Assembly (NCBI RefSeq): GCF_003335105.1
Contig: NZ_QFWQ01000006.1
Coordinates: forward strand, 372,001-436,000
DNA from: Rhodanobacter denitrificans
GTDB lineage: Bacteria > Pseudomonadota > Gammaproteobacteria > Xanthomonadales > Rhodanobacteraceae
Length of the DNA: 64,000 nucleotides
Direction: 5' to 3'
The notes beneath the pieces were generated by a model that saw only the letters and a list, made by a program, of their open reading frames with translations, was not told the origin of the DNA and ran no database searches. Shown here in pieces: positions 8,779 through 17,160 of this stretch (positions within the stretch are counted from its first letter, which is position 1; every line of letters starts with the position of its first letter). A program made the position numbers and the translations under genes.

Positions 8779-9630
8779 GTGAGCCAACCGAGAAGTTCCT
8801 ATGCCGTCGGCACCGGCCTGTTCATCGTGCTCGGCTTTGCCGCACTGGCCTACCTGGCCACCCAGACCAGCTCGGTGGCGAACGTGCACCAGGGCGACAG
8901 CTACGTCGTCGATGCGCAGTTCACCAACATCGGCCAGCTGAAGGAGCGCGCGCCGGTGAAGATCGCCGGCGTACGGGTCGGCCAGGTGCAGTCGATCACG
9001 CTGACGCCCGATCGCGACGTCGCCGAGGTGAAGCTGTCGATCGACAAGAGCTACAACCACATCCCGCTCGACTCGGTGGCGACGATCTTCACCAGCGGCC
9101 TGCTCGGCGACCAGTACGTCGGCATCGACTACGGCAGCTCGAAGCAGACGGTGGCCGCCGGCGGCACGCTGGCGCGGACCAAGTCGACCCAGCCGCTGGA
9201 GGAGATGCTGGGCAAGTTCTTTGGCGCCGGCGGCGTGGTCGACAATGTCGGTGGCAGCTATGCCGTGAAGGCGGGCTTCTCCAACGTGGGCACGCTCTCG
9301 GCCGGCGCGCCGGTGAAGATGGCCGGCGTGGTGATCGGCAGCGTGCAGTCGGTGCACGCCGACCCGGTGAAGCTGAACGCCCAGGTCGTGCTTTCGATCG
9401 ACAAGCGCTACAACGCGATTCCCGACGACTCCTCCGCCGCGGTGTTCACCAGCGGTTTGATCGGCAGCCAGTATGTTGCGATCCAGCCCGGCGGCTCCCC
9501 CGAGATGCTCAAGGACGGTGACGAGATGATCCTCACCCAGTCCGCGATGCAGCTGGAGGACCTGATCGGCAAGTTCCTCGTCAATGGTTCGCCCAGCGAC
9601 AAGAAGGACGCCGGCAACGGCGGCAAATAG
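8779..9630 (+). CDS. mlaD: MlaD with two tandem MCE domains
   Basis: The substrate-binding MCE subunit, anchored by one N-terminal membrane helix (about residues 8-28) and facing the periplasm. It is 283 residues, about 100 longer than E. coli MlaD, because the MCE unit is duplicated: residues 41-119 (ending TSGLLGDQYVGI) and 160-237 (ending TSGLIGSQYVAI). The helix after each domain is also repeated (PLEEMLGKFF, QLEDLIGKFL). Six such chains would form a hexamer with two stacked rings (inference). GTG start at 8779, with GAGG eight bases upstream. I saw no frameshift; both copies look functional. Confidence 0.92.
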   Translation: MSQPRSSYAVGTGLFIVLGFAALAYLATQTSSVANVHQGDSYVVDAQFTNIGQLKERAPVKIAGVRVGQVQSITLTPDRDVAEVKLSIDKSYNHIPLDSVATIFTSGLLGDQYVGIDYGSSKQTVAAGGTLARTKSTQPLEEMLGKFFGAGGVVDNVGGSYAVKAGFSNVGTLSAGAPVKMAGVVIGSVQSVHADPVKLNAQVVLSIDKRYNAIPDDSSAAVFTSGLIGSQYVAIQPGGSPEMLKDGDEMILTQSAMQLEDLIGKFLVNGSPSDKKDAGNGGK

Positions 9631-9680
9631 TCCACCATTCCCATCGGCTCGCCGAGCCGGTTCCCCTGAAGGAGTTTCCC

Positions 9681-10352
9681 ATGTTGCGCAGACTGGCTCT
9701 TGCCACCGCCATCGCGTTCGGCAGCGTCATCGCCGCTCCGGTTCTTGCCCAGGGTGCCACGGCCACGGCCGCCGCCGCGCAGGCGCCGGTGCAGGTCGTG
9801 CAGGGCATCGCCGACCAGCTGGCTTCGGCGATCGAGGGGCATCGCGACGAGCTGAAAAAAAACCAGGAAAAACTGATCAGCGTGATCGACGAGGCGTTCC
9901 TGCCGCACTTCGACGTCGACTATGCCTCGATCCTGGTGCTCGGCCAGCATGCCCGCGAGACCACTCCGGAGCAGCGCGAGCGCTTTGCCCACGCGTTCTA
10001 CAACTCGATCACCCACCGTTATGCCGAGGGCCTGCTCAACTACACCCGCGGCCGGGTCAAGGTGTTGCCGTTCAATGGCGACCTCAACGACAAGCGCACC
10101 GTGGTGCGCACCCAGGTGGTGCTGGATGACGGCAAGCTGGTCTCGGTCGACTATGCGTTCCGCAAGAGCCGCAACGGCGACTGGAAGGCCTACGACGTGA
10201 TCATCGAGGGCATTTCCTACGTCACCAACTACCGCAACCAGGTGGACGCGGAAATCCGCAAGGCCGGCATCGAGAAGCTGATCACGAACCTGGAAACCCA
10301 GGGTTCGAAGGCGCTGGAGACGATGGACAAGGACAGCAAGAGCGCGTCATGA
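9681..10352 (+). CDS. mlaC: MlaC, periplasmic phospholipid shuttle
   Basis: A 223-residue MlaC/Ttg2D family protein with a clear signal peptide (MLRRLALATAIAFGSVIAAPVLAQ), cut near residue 23-24. It carries phospholipid across the periplasm between MlaA at the outer membrane and MlaFEDB. The mature part contains the typical FYNSITHRYAEGLL and DGKLVSVDYAFRK stretches. A good ribosome binding site (AAGGAG at 9669-9674) precedes the ATG. It overlaps mlaB by 4 bp. Confidence 0.93.
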   Translation: MLRRLALATAIAFGSVIAAPVLAQGATATAAAAQAPVQVVQGIADQLASAIEGHRDELKKNQEKLISVIDEAFLPHFDVDYASILVLGQHARETTPEQRERFAHAFYNSITHRYAEGLLNYTRGRVKVLPFNGDLNDKRTVVRTQVVLDDGKLVSVDYAFRKSRNGDWKAYDVIIEGISYVTNYRNQVDAEIRKAGIEKLITNLETQGSKALETMDKDSKSAS

Positions 10353-10657
10353 CGGGCCAGACCGGACAGGGCTTCCGGCTCGATACCACCACGCCAGCCA
10401 CCCTGGGCGTGGACGGCGAGCTGAGTTTCGACACGGCGGCAGCCGCATTGCAGGCGATCCAGTCCGCACTGGCGGCCGGTTCGGCGTCGCGGCTGGACCT
10501 GGCCGGCGTGCTGCGCAACGACAGCGCGGGGCTTGCCTGCATACTGGCGGTCATGGCCGGCGCCGCCCGGCGCGGACGGCCCTTGCAGGTCGTTCATGTG
10601 CCGGCCGGCATGCAGGCGCTGGCGCAGGTCTGCGAGGTTGATCGCCTGATCGCCTGA
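10349..10657 (+). CDS. mlaB: MlaB, STAS-domain subunit
   Basis: A 102-residue STAS domain protein, the cytoplasmic regulator that binds MlaF and is needed for ATPase activity. The SRLDLAGVLRNDSAGLACI stretch is the family's conserved D-S/T region with D-S at the phosphorylation-like position. Translationally coupled to mlaC by an ATGA overlap and last in the operon; a strong hairpin follows 20 bp later. Confidence 0.9.
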   Translation: MTGQTGQGFRLDTTTPATLGVDGELSFDTAAAALQAIQSALAAGSASRLDLAGVLRNDSAGLACILAVMAGAARRGRPLQVVHVPAGMQALAQVCEVDRLIA

Positions 10658-10677
10658 TCCGCTTGGGCGGCAACGAC

Positions 10678-10714
10678 GGAAACGTTGGGGGGCCTGCGGC
10701 CCCTCTACGTTTCC
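10678..10714. terminator. hairpin between convergent mlaB and mlaA
   Basis: A 17-bp stem with a 3-base loop (TGC at 10695-10697). The outer 8 bp (GGAAACGT/ACGTTTCC) pair perfectly; the inner part has one T-T mismatch and one G-T pair. It sits between two converging genes, so it can serve both. There is no clear T-run, so it is terminator-like rather than a textbook intrinsic terminator. Confidence 0.6.
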
Positions 10715-10735
10715 GTGGCCGTGCCCCGGACGTGA

Positions 10736-11566
10736 CTACGGCTGCTTGGTCGCCTGGTCCGGATGCTTGTTCTCCCACTGGTGCTGCTGTTCCAGCAACT
10801 GCTCGGGGTCGAAATTCTGGTCGTTCAGGCCCTGCATCTGCTGGATGACCTCGAGCGGCGGGTTGCCGTCGTAGATCTTGTACAGGCGCTGCTGCCGGTA
10901 GGCATCGCGGATGAATACGTAAGGGTCGTAGGCGGACTGCAGGAAGCTTTCCGCATCGATCGCACGCGAACGCAGGGTCACCAGGTAGATCGCCGTGGGC
11001 AGGTACTGCAGGCCGTTGTAGTGGTGGTTGTTGGCGTACAGGGTCAGCGGGTCGAAGAAATAGCTGTCGACCGGGGCCTGCCAGATGTCGCGCACGGTGC
11101 TTGGGCCCAGGAACGGGACCACCAGGTAATCGCCTTCCGGCGCACCCCAGCGTGCCAGGGTGATGCCGAAGTCGTTGGATTCCAGCGGCAGGCCGAGCTG
11201 GCTGGCCGGATCGAAGAAGCCGCCGATGCCGAGCGTGAGGTTGACCAGGAACCGCCCGGTGCTCTGCAGCGCTTGTTTCGGCCGCGCCTGCAGCAGGTCG
11301 TTGGCGACCGTGATCGGCATGCGGATGTTGGTGAAGAAATCGCTGAACGAGCGGCGCACCGGCGGATTGGTCACCTTGCGGTAGCCCATCGCGACCGGGC
11401 GCACCACCGCCTTGTCCAGCGTGTCGTTGAATTTGTACGCGCTGCGGTTGTACTTCTCCAGCGGGTCGTCGGTGCGCGGCTTGGCGATGGTGCAGCCGGC
11501 CAGCAACGCCAGCGCAAGCACGGGCAACCAGCGGCGCGACATGGGGAATCGAAGCTGTGGAGTCAT
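10736..11566 (-). CDS. mlaA: MlaA (VacJ) outer-membrane lipoprotein
   Basis: A 276-residue VacJ/MlaA lipoprotein that removes phospholipid from the outer leaflet and hands it to MlaC. The lipobox is L22-A-G-C25 after a hydrophobic leader. Family stretches DPLEKYNRSAYKFND, DFFTNIRMPITV and GDYLVVPFLGPSTVRD are present. The start could also be the Met at residue 9 (11542); neither has an obvious ribosome binding site. Unlike E. coli, it lies right beside mlaFEDCB but converges on it, so it is expressed separately. Confidence 0.94.
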   Translation of the reverse strand: MTPQLRFPMSRRWLPVLALALLAGCTIAKPRTDDPLEKYNRSAYKFNDTLDKAVVRPVAMGYRKVTNPPVRRSFSDFFTNIRMPITVANDLLQARPKQALQSTGRFLVNLTLGIGGFFDPASQLGLPLESNDFGITLARWGAPEGDYLVVPFLGPSTVRDIWQAPVDSYFFDPLTLYANNHHYNGLQYLPTAIYLVTLRSRAIDAESFLQSAYDPYVFIRDAYRQQRLYKIYDGNPPLEVIQQMQGLNDQNFDPEQLLEQQHQWENKHPDQATKQP

Positions 11567-11591
11567 TGGCGCAGAGGATTCGCGTCGGGGA

Positions 11592-11610
11592 GACAGTTAA
11601 GTGTACTGTC
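11592..11610. promoter_or_regulatory. inverted repeat upstream of mlaA
   Basis: GACAGT-n7-ACTGTC: two perfect 6-bp arms (11592-11597 and 11605-11610). On the minus strand a TATAAA box (11615-11620) lies just upstream, so the dyad would cover the start of transcription toward mlaA. No convincing -35 was found. A regulator site is an inference. Confidence 0.35.
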
Positions 11611-11695
11611 TGGTTTTATATCCTGCACGGCTTTCGGAGCGCTTTCCCGGGCACCGCCGATCCGTGGCCAGCCCGCCATGATACGCGCGTGCTCA

Positions 11696-11724
11696 TTGCC
11701 AGCAAAGCACCTGCTGGCTACACT
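11696..11724 (+). promoter_or_regulatory. sigma-70-type promoter for rpoZ
   Basis: TTGCCA (11696-11701), a 17-bp spacer and TACACT (11719-11724), placed 40 bp before the rpoZ ATG in the divergent mlaA-rpoZ gap. Both boxes match consensus in at least four positions with ideal spacing. Confidence 0.6.
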
Positions 11725-11763
11725 GTAAGACTACATAAGTCATTTATTCCCTAAGGATTTCAC

Positions 11764-12054
11764 ATGGCACGCATTACCGTCGAAGACTGCCTCGAGGTGA
11801 TCGACAACCGTTTCGAGCTGGTGCTGATGGCGACCAAGCGCGCACGCCAGCTTGAAAAGGGCGCCGAACCGGCCGTCAATCCCGATCACGACAAGCCGAC
11901 CGTGCTGGCGCTGCGCGAAATCGCCGCCCGCCGCATCGACCAGGCCACCATCGACCAGATCGACAAGGCCGAGCGCGAGCGCGCCGAGCGCGAGGCGCTG
12001 GAGTGGGCTGCGGCCGAGGTGGACGACGATCTTTCCAAGGGCGGCGACGACTGA
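11764..12054 (+). CDS. rpoZ: RNA polymerase omega subunit
   Basis: A 96-residue omega subunit, which helps fold and assemble the beta' subunit and is needed for part of the ppGpp response. [20 protein letters not shown] and [11 protein letters not shown] are family hallmarks. The acidic tail ([12 protein letters not shown]) is usual. TAAGGAT lies before the ATG. spoT follows 127 bp later, the same order as in E. coli, where rpoZ and spoT are co-transcribed. Confidence 0.97.
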   Translation: MARITVEDCLEVIDNRFELVLMATKRARQLEKGAEPAVNPDHDKPTVLALREIAARRIDQATIDQIDKAERERAEREALEWAAAEVDDDLSKGGDD

Positions 12055-12082
12055 TGGATGGCGGCTGCTGTAGCATGCGCAT

Positions 12083-12111
12083 CCGTCGCGCCGGCGCGTC
12101 CGGTGCGACGG
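12083..12111. other. 12-bp hairpin between rpoZ and spoT
   Basis: CCGTCGCGCCGG pairs with CCGGTGCGACGG around a 5-base loop (one G-T pair). There is no T-run after it. It could slow or partly end transcription between omega and spoT, or protect the rpoZ message. Confidence 0.45.
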
Positions 12112-12181
12112 CCTGCGTGCGCCGGGCAGCCGAATCCCCCATCCGCCGCGAGGTAGGCGCCTGAGCAGGCGCCGGCATCCG

Positions 12182-14347
12182 ATGACTGCGGCCACCCCTA
12201 CCGCCACGGTCGACCTGTCCGCGCTGCCACCGTACGCGCTGGCCCTGAAGGAACGCATCGCCTACCTGCCCGAGGCGCAGGTCGAGCGCGTGCTGCGCGC
12301 GTTCCAGCTCGGCGCGCAGGCGCACGCCGGGCAGGAACGCAAGAGCGGCGAGCCGTACATCACCCATCCGGTGGCGGTGGCGGGCATCCTGGCCGAGCTG
12401 GGGCTGGATGCCGAGACGATCATCGCGGCGATCCTGCACGACACCCTTGAGGACACCGAGCTCAGCCGCGAGACCATCGCCGAGGAATTCGGCGAGGTGG
12501 TGGCCGAGCTGGTCGACGGCGTCACCAAGCTGGACAAGATGCGTTTCGGCAGTCGCCAGGAGGCCGACGCGGAAAGTTTCCGCAAGATGCTGCTGGCGAT
12601 GGCGCGCGACATCCGGGTGATCCTGATCAAGCTGGCCGACCGGCTGCACAACATGCGCACGCTGGGCGCCAAGGATGCGGATTCGCGTCACCGCATCGCA
12701 CGCGAGACGCTGGAAATCTTCGCGCCGATCGCCCAGCGTCTGGGCATGAACAAGTTCAAGGCGGAGCTGCAGGACCTGGGCTTCCGCGCGCTGTACCCGG
12801 ACCGCTACCGGGTGATCAGCGAGCGCATCCGCGCCGCGCTCGGCAACCGTCGCGAGGCGATGGGCAAGATCGAGGCGGCGCTTTCCGCGCGGCTCGCCGC
12901 CGAGCACATGCCGGCGATGGTGGTCGGTCGCATCAAATCGCCGTGGAGCATCTATTCGAAGATGCGCGGGGACCACAAGAGCTTCGCCCAGCTGATGGAC
13001 GTCTACGGCTTTCGCGTGGTCGTGGACAGCGCGATGAGCTGCTACATGGCGCTGGGCGTGGTGCATGCGCTGTACAAGCCGGTCGACCGCCGCTTCAAGG
13101 ACTTCATCGCGATTCCCAAGGCGAACGGCTACCAGTCGCTGCACACCGTGTTGCTGGGGCCATTCGGTGCGCCGATCGAGGTGCAGATCCGCACCGCCGA
13201 GATGGATTCGGTCGCCGAGCGCGGCGTGGCCGCGCACTGGGCCTACAAGACCGACTCGGGTCCGGCCAACAGCGCGCAGGCGCGGGCGCGCGAGTGGCTG
13301 TCCTCGCTGGTCGACAGCTCGGCGAATACCGTGTCGTCGTCGGAGTTCATCGAGAACGTCAAGATCGACCTGTTCCCCGACGAAGTCTACCTGTTCACAC
13401 CGCGCGGCGACATCCTGTCGCTGCCGCGCAACGCCACCGCGCTGGACTTCGCCTACGCCGTGCACACCGACGTGGGCGACCACGCGGTGGCGGCGCGGGT
13501 CGACAAGAAGCTGCTGCCGCTGCGCACGAAGCTGGAATCGGGCCAGCTGGTGGAGATCATCACTGCACCGTCGGCGGTGCCGAATCCTGCATGGCTGGAA
13601 GTGGTGGTCACCGGCAAGGCGCGCACCGCGATCCGCCAGTACCTGAAACACCTGCAGCACGAGGACGCGGTGGACTTCGGCCACCGCATGCTCGACCGCG
13701 CGCTGGACGCCCAGGGCAGCAGCCTGGACGGCATCCCGCCGGCGGTGCTGGACCGGTTCCTGGAAACCTCCAAGCTGAAACGGCTGGAGGAACTTCTGTC
13801 CGACATCGCGCTGGGCAACCGCATGCCCGACGTGGTCGCCAGCCAGCTGCTGGCCTCGCGCGGCAGGAAGGCCGGCAAGCCGCAGGCGTCGGCGCACGCG
13901 CACGAGAAGATCCGCATCACCGGCGCCGAGCGCGGCGTGCTCAGCTTCGCCAATTGCTGCCATCCGCTGCCGGGCGACGACATCATCGGCTACCTGTCCT
14001 CGGGCAAGGGTATCGTGGTGCACCGCGAGGAGTGCCCGAACGTGATCGAGCTGCGCAAGTCGCCCGAGCGTTGCGTGGCGATCGAGTGGGACCGCGACGT
14101 GCAGGGCGACTACCGCGCCGAATTGCGCATCGAGGTGATCAATCGCCCCGGCGTGCTGGCCACCGTGGCCGCCGCGATCGCCGCGGCCGATTCGAACATC
14201 GAGAACGTGGAATACGTCGAGCGCGACGCCGCCGCGGCCACCTTGCTGTTCGCGCTGGAAGTGAAGAACCGCAAGCACCTGGCCGACGTGATCCGCCGCG
14301 TGCGCCGCACCGGCGTGGTCAGCGGCGCTTATCGCTATCCCCTGTAG
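12182..14347 (+). CDS. spoT: bifunctional (p)ppGpp synthetase/hydrolase SpoT
   Basis: A 721-residue Rel/SpoT enzyme of the stringent response. In order: HD hydrolase domain with intact ITHP and ILHDTLEDT (about residues 55-100), synthetase domain with [12 protein letters not shown] and the following DVYGFRVVV (about 245-290), TGS domain starting [10 protein letters not shown] (about 405), a helical and zinc-finger-like part with [13 protein letters not shown], and a C-terminal ACT domain ([11 protein letters not shown], about 650-720). The intact HD motif supports hydrolase activity; the synthetase also looks complete, so it may act in both directions. The neighbourhood (rpoZ upstream, ridA and recG downstream) is that of spoT rather than relA. 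Confidence 0.96.
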   Translation: MTAATPTATVDLSALPPYALALKERIAYLPEAQVERVLRAFQLGAQAHAGQERKSGEPYITHPVAVAGILAELGLDAETIIAAILHDTLEDTELSRETIAEEFGEVVAELVDGVTKLDKMRFGSRQEADAESFRKMLLAMARDIRVILIKLADRLHNMRTLGAKDADSRHRIARETLEIFAPIAQRLGMNKFKAELQDLGFRALYPDRYRVISERIRAALGNRREAMGKIEAALSARLAAEHMPAMVVGRIKSPWSIYSKMRGDHKSFAQLMDVYGFRVVVDSAMSCYMALGVVHALYKPVDRRFKDFIAIPKANGYQSLHTVLLGPFGAPIEVQIRTAEMDSVAERGVAAHWAYKTDSGPANSAQARAREWLSSLVDSSANTVSSSEFIENVKIDLFPDEVYLFTPRGDILSLPRNATALDFAYAVHTDVGDHAVAARVDKKLLPLRTKLESGQLVEIITAPSAVPNPAWLEVVVTGKARTAIRQYLKHLQHEDAVDFGHRMLDRALDAQGSSLDGIPPAVLDRFLETSKLKRLEELLSDIALGNRMPDVVASQLLASRGRKAGKPQASAHAHEKIRITGAERGVLSFANCCHPLPGDDIIGYLSSGKGIVVHREECPNVIELRKSPERCVAIEWDRDVQGDYRAELRIEVINRPGVLATVAAAIAAADSNIENVEYVERDAAAATLLFALEVKNRKHLADVIRRVRRTGVVSGAYRYPL

Positions 14348-14365
14348 GAGCGAGTGGAGCGGAGC

Positions 14366-14401
14366 GGGAAACGAGTGCTGGTAATATCGCTCTCGTTTTC
14401 C
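14366..14401. other. imperfect hairpin between spoT and ridA
   Basis: GGGAAACGAGTGC (14366-14378) is matched by GCTCTCGTTTTCC (14389-14401) on the other side of a 10-base loop, 11 of 13 positions pairing. It fills the 86-bp gap, beginning 18 bp after the spoT stop. It may be a terminator/attenuator or a remnant of a palindromic repeat (the sequence before it, GTAGGAGCGAG, resembles a REP start). Confidence 0.45.
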
Positions 14402-14433
14402 ATTTCTCTCCCCTGGCCACCCGAGGCAAGCCC

Positions 14434-14817
14434 ATGTCCCGCAGCATCATCTCCACCGAACAGGCGCCGGCCGCGATTGGCCCGTATTCGCAGGCCGTGC
14501 GTGCCGGCAATACCGTGTACTTCTCCGGCCAGATCCCGCTGGACCCGGCCACCGGAGCGCTGGTCGACGGTGACATCACGGCGCAGACGCGGCGGGTGTT
14601 CGACAACCTCGCCGCGGTGGCGGCGGCGGCCGGCGGCTCCCTGGCGCAGATCGTGCGCGTGGGCATCTACGTCACCGACCTGGCGAACTTCGCCGCGGTC
14701 AACGCGGTGATGGCCGAATACTTCCGGCAGCCGTACCCGGCGCGCTCCACCATCGAGGTGTCCGGCCTGCCGAAGGCGGCGCAGGTCGAGGTCGACGCGG
14801 TGATGGTGCTGGACTGA
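14434..14817 (+). CDS. ridA: RidA family reactive imine deaminase
   Basis: A 127-residue RidA/YjgF/UK114 protein that hydrolyses enamine and imine intermediates made by pyridoxal-phosphate enzymes, protecting the cell from damage by 2-aminoacrylate. The active-site R104 (in YPARSTIEV) and the acidic E119 of the archetypal RidA group are present, so it should be an active deaminase. The ATG at 14434 gives the normal family length; a much longer open frame upstream runs through spoT and is a shadow. Commonly found next to spoT and recG. Confidence 0.95.
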   Translation: MSRSIISTEQAPAAIGPYSQAVRAGNTVYFSGQIPLDPATGALVDGDITAQTRRVFDNLAAVAAAAGGSLAQIVRVGIYVTDLANFAAVNAVMAEYFRQPYPARSTIEVSGLPKAAQVEVDAVMVLD

Positions 14818-14899
14818 GTCCCGTCGGCGCCGCACGCCGACAGCCGGCGTCGGCAAGCGGCTTACGGCAGGCGACGGCGCTCGGTTAGGCTTGCAGGCC

Positions 14900-17014
14900 A
14901 TGGTCACCCGCACTGTCCGCCCCGCTTCCGCCGTCGACGCCGACCCGGGCCTCACGCCGGTCGGCGCGCTGCCGGGGGTGGGTCCGGCGCTGGCAGCGTC
15001 GCTGGCCCGGCTGGGGCTGGAGCGGGTGCAGGACCTGTGGTTCCACCTGCCGCTGCGCTACGAAGACAAGACCCGGATCACCGCGATCGCCGACTTGCGG
15101 GCGGGCGAGCGGGCGCAGGTCGAGGGCGTGGTCGAGGCGGTCGAGCGCGGTTTCCGCTATCGGCCGCAGCTGAAGGTGGCGATCGGCGACGCCAGCCGGC
15201 AGACCCTGCTGCTGCGCTTCTTCCACTTCAACCGCGCGCAGGCCGAGCAGTTGCTGCCGGGCACGCGGCTGCTTTGCTACGGCGAAGCACGCCACGGCGC
15301 GCAGGGCCTGGAGATGGTGCACCCGAACTACCGGCGCCTGGACGAGGCTGCGGCAGCCACCGTCGACGAGGCGCTGAGCCCGGTCTATCCGACCACCGAG
15401 GGGCTGGGCCCGAAACGGCTGGCCGGGGTGATCGGCAAGGCGCTGGCGCTGCTGCCGCCGGCCGCGCAACTGGAACTGATTCCGCCGGAATGGTGCGCCC
15501 GGCACGGACTCACCTCGCTGCGCGATGCGCTGCTGTACGTGCACCGCCCGCCGCCGGACGCCCACCTCGGCCAGCTGATGCTGGGTCGGCATCCGGCGCA
15601 GCAGCGGCTGGCGTTCGAGGAACTGCTGACCCAGCACCTCAGCCTGAAGCGCATGCGCGCGGCGGTACGCCAGCGGCGCGCGCCGCAACTGGGCGGCACG
15701 GGCGAGCTGCGCCAGCGGCTGCTGGCCGGGCTGGCGTTCCGGCTGACTGCAGCCCAGCAGCGTGTCGGCGAAGAGGTCGGGCGCGACCTGGTGCAGCCGC
15801 GGCCGATGCTGCGGCTGGTGCAGGGCGATGTCGGCAGCGGCAAGACCGTGGTCGCGGCGCTGGCGGCGCTGGCGGCGGTGGAGTCGGGTTGCCAGGTCGC
15901 CTTGATGGCGCCGACCGAACTGCTGGCCGAGCAGCACCTGCGCAATTTCCGCCACTGGCTGCAGCCGCTCGGCGTCGAGGTGGAGTGGCTGGCCGGCAAG
16001 GTCACCGGCAAGGCGCGCCAGCGGGCGCTGGCGAGGGTGGCCGAAGGTGCGTCGGTGGTGGTCGGCACGCACGCGCTGATGCAGGAAGGCGTAGCGTTCG
16101 CGCGGCTCGGCCTGGTCATCGTCGACGAGCAGCACCGCTTCGGCGTGCAGCAGAGATTGGCCCTGCGCGACAAGGGCAGGGACGGCGATCTGGTGCCGCA
16201 CCAGCTGGTGCTGACCGCCACGCCGATTCCGCGCACGCTGGCGATGAGCGCCTATGCCGACCTCGACGTGTCGTCGATCGACGAGCTGCCCCCCGGGCGC
16301 ACGCCGGTGCAGACCGTGGCGATCTCGAACGCGCGGCGGATCGAGGTAATCGAACGCATCCATGCTGCCTGCCGCGAAGGGCGCCAGGCGTACTGGGTAT
16401 GCACGCTGATCGAGGAATCCGAACAGCTGCGGGCGCAGGCGGCCGAGGTGGCGCACGCGGAACTCTCCGCTGCGCTCGCTGGCTTCAGGGTCGGACTGAT
16501 CCACGGGCGCCTGAAGCCGAAGGAGAAGCAGGCGGTGATGGACGCGTTCAAGGCCGGCGAACTGGCCGTGCTTGTCGCCACCACGGTGATCGAGGTGGGC
16601 GTGGACGTGCCCAACGCCAGCTTGATGGTGATCGAGAACAGCGAGCGGCTGGGCCTGGCGCAGCTGCACCAGCTGCGCGGCCGGGTCGGCCGCGGCGAGG
16701 TCGCCTCCAACTGCGTGCTGCTGTACCAGCCACCGCTGGGCCAGCTGGCGCGCGAGCGGCTGCAGGTGATGCGCGACACCAACGACGGTTTCCGCATCGC
16801 CGAGAAGGATCTTGAGCTGCGCGGCCCCGGCGAGGTGCTGGGCACCCGCCAGACCGGCCAGCTCAGTTTCCGCATCGCCGACCTCGCCCGCGACGCGCAT
16901 CTGCTGCCCGCGGTGCAGCAGGTCGGCGAGTACATGCTGGCGGAGTACCCGCGGCAAACCACGCAATTGATCGAACGCTGGATCGGCGGCGCGGCGCGCT
17001 ACGCGCATGCGTGA
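14900..17014 (+). CDS. recG: ATP-dependent DNA helicase RecG
   Basis: A 704-residue superfamily 2 helicase that reverses stalled replication forks and migrates branched DNA. An OB-fold wedge domain occupies the N-terminal third. The helicase motifs are GDVGSGKT (Walker A), VDEQHRFGVQQR (DEQH box), TATPIPRTLA, and QLHQLRGRVGRG (motif VI). Length fits the family. The ATG at 14900 is preferred; a TTG nine bases upstream is possible. The stop is directly followed by an unusual hairpin repeat. Confidence 0.96.
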   Translation: MVTRTVRPASAVDADPGLTPVGALPGVGPALAASLARLGLERVQDLWFHLPLRYEDKTRITAIADLRAGERAQVEGVVEAVERGFRYRPQLKVAIGDASRQTLLLRFFHFNRAQAEQLLPGTRLLCYGEARHGAQGLEMVHPNYRRLDEAAAATVDEALSPVYPTTEGLGPKRLAGVIGKALALLPPAAQLELIPPEWCARHGLTSLRDALLYVHRPPPDAHLGQLMLGRHPAQQRLAFEELLTQHLSLKRMRAAVRQRRAPQLGGTGELRQRLLAGLAFRLTAAQQRVGEEVGRDLVQPRPMLRLVQGDVGSGKTVVAALAALAAVESGCQVALMAPTELLAEQHLRNFRHWLQPLGVEVEWLAGKVTGKARQRALARVAEGASVVVGTHALMQEGVAFARLGLVIVDEQHRFGVQQRLALRDKGRDGDLVPHQLVLTATPIPRTLAMSAYADLDVSSIDELPPGRTPVQTVAISNARRIEVIERIHAACREGRQAYWVCTLIEESEQLRAQAAEVAHAELSAALAGFRVGLIHGRLKPKEKQAVMDAFKAGELAVLVATTVIEVGVDVPNASLMVIENSERLGLAQLHQLRGRVGRGEVASNCVLLYQPPLGQLARERLQVMRDTNDGFRIAEKDLELRGPGEVLGTRQTGQLSFRIADLARDAHLLPAVQQVGEYMLAEYPRQTTQLIERWIGGAARYAHA

Positions 17015-17019
17015 TTTTT

Positions 17020-17160
17020 GCGATCATCCCTGATCGCAAGGTCAAACGGGCGGTCACCCCCGGCCGCATTTTTCAATATTCTTGCAATCGTCCCTGATTG
17101 GGAAGATCAAACGGGCGGCCATCCCTGGCTGCACTTTTCAATTCTTGAAATCATCCATTC
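17020..17160. repeat. 65-bp tandem repeat made of hairpins
   Basis: Two copies and a partial third of a 63-65 bp unit fill the gap between recG and the nucleoside hydrolase. Each full copy contains two small hairpins with a CCC-centred loop. Copy 1: 17020-17037 (GCGATCAtcccTGATCGC) and 17050-17067. Copy 2: 17085-17100 and 17115-17132 (GCGGCCatccctGGCTGC). The arms differ between copies yet still pair, partly through G-T pairs. The third, shortened copy (about 17144-17160) ends immediately before the next start codon. Shared motif between hairpins: GxTCAAACGGGCGG. Confidence 0.85.

Noticed and set aside
11876-14278. An 800-codon minus-strand open frame over rpoZ and spoT.
   Set aside because: It is antisense to clear rpoZ and spoT sequences and matches no family; composition is typical of a shadow.
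14885-17008. A 707-codon minus-strand frame with nearly the same limits as recG.
   Set aside because: Mirror frame of recG; Gln/Arg/His-rich and without motifs.
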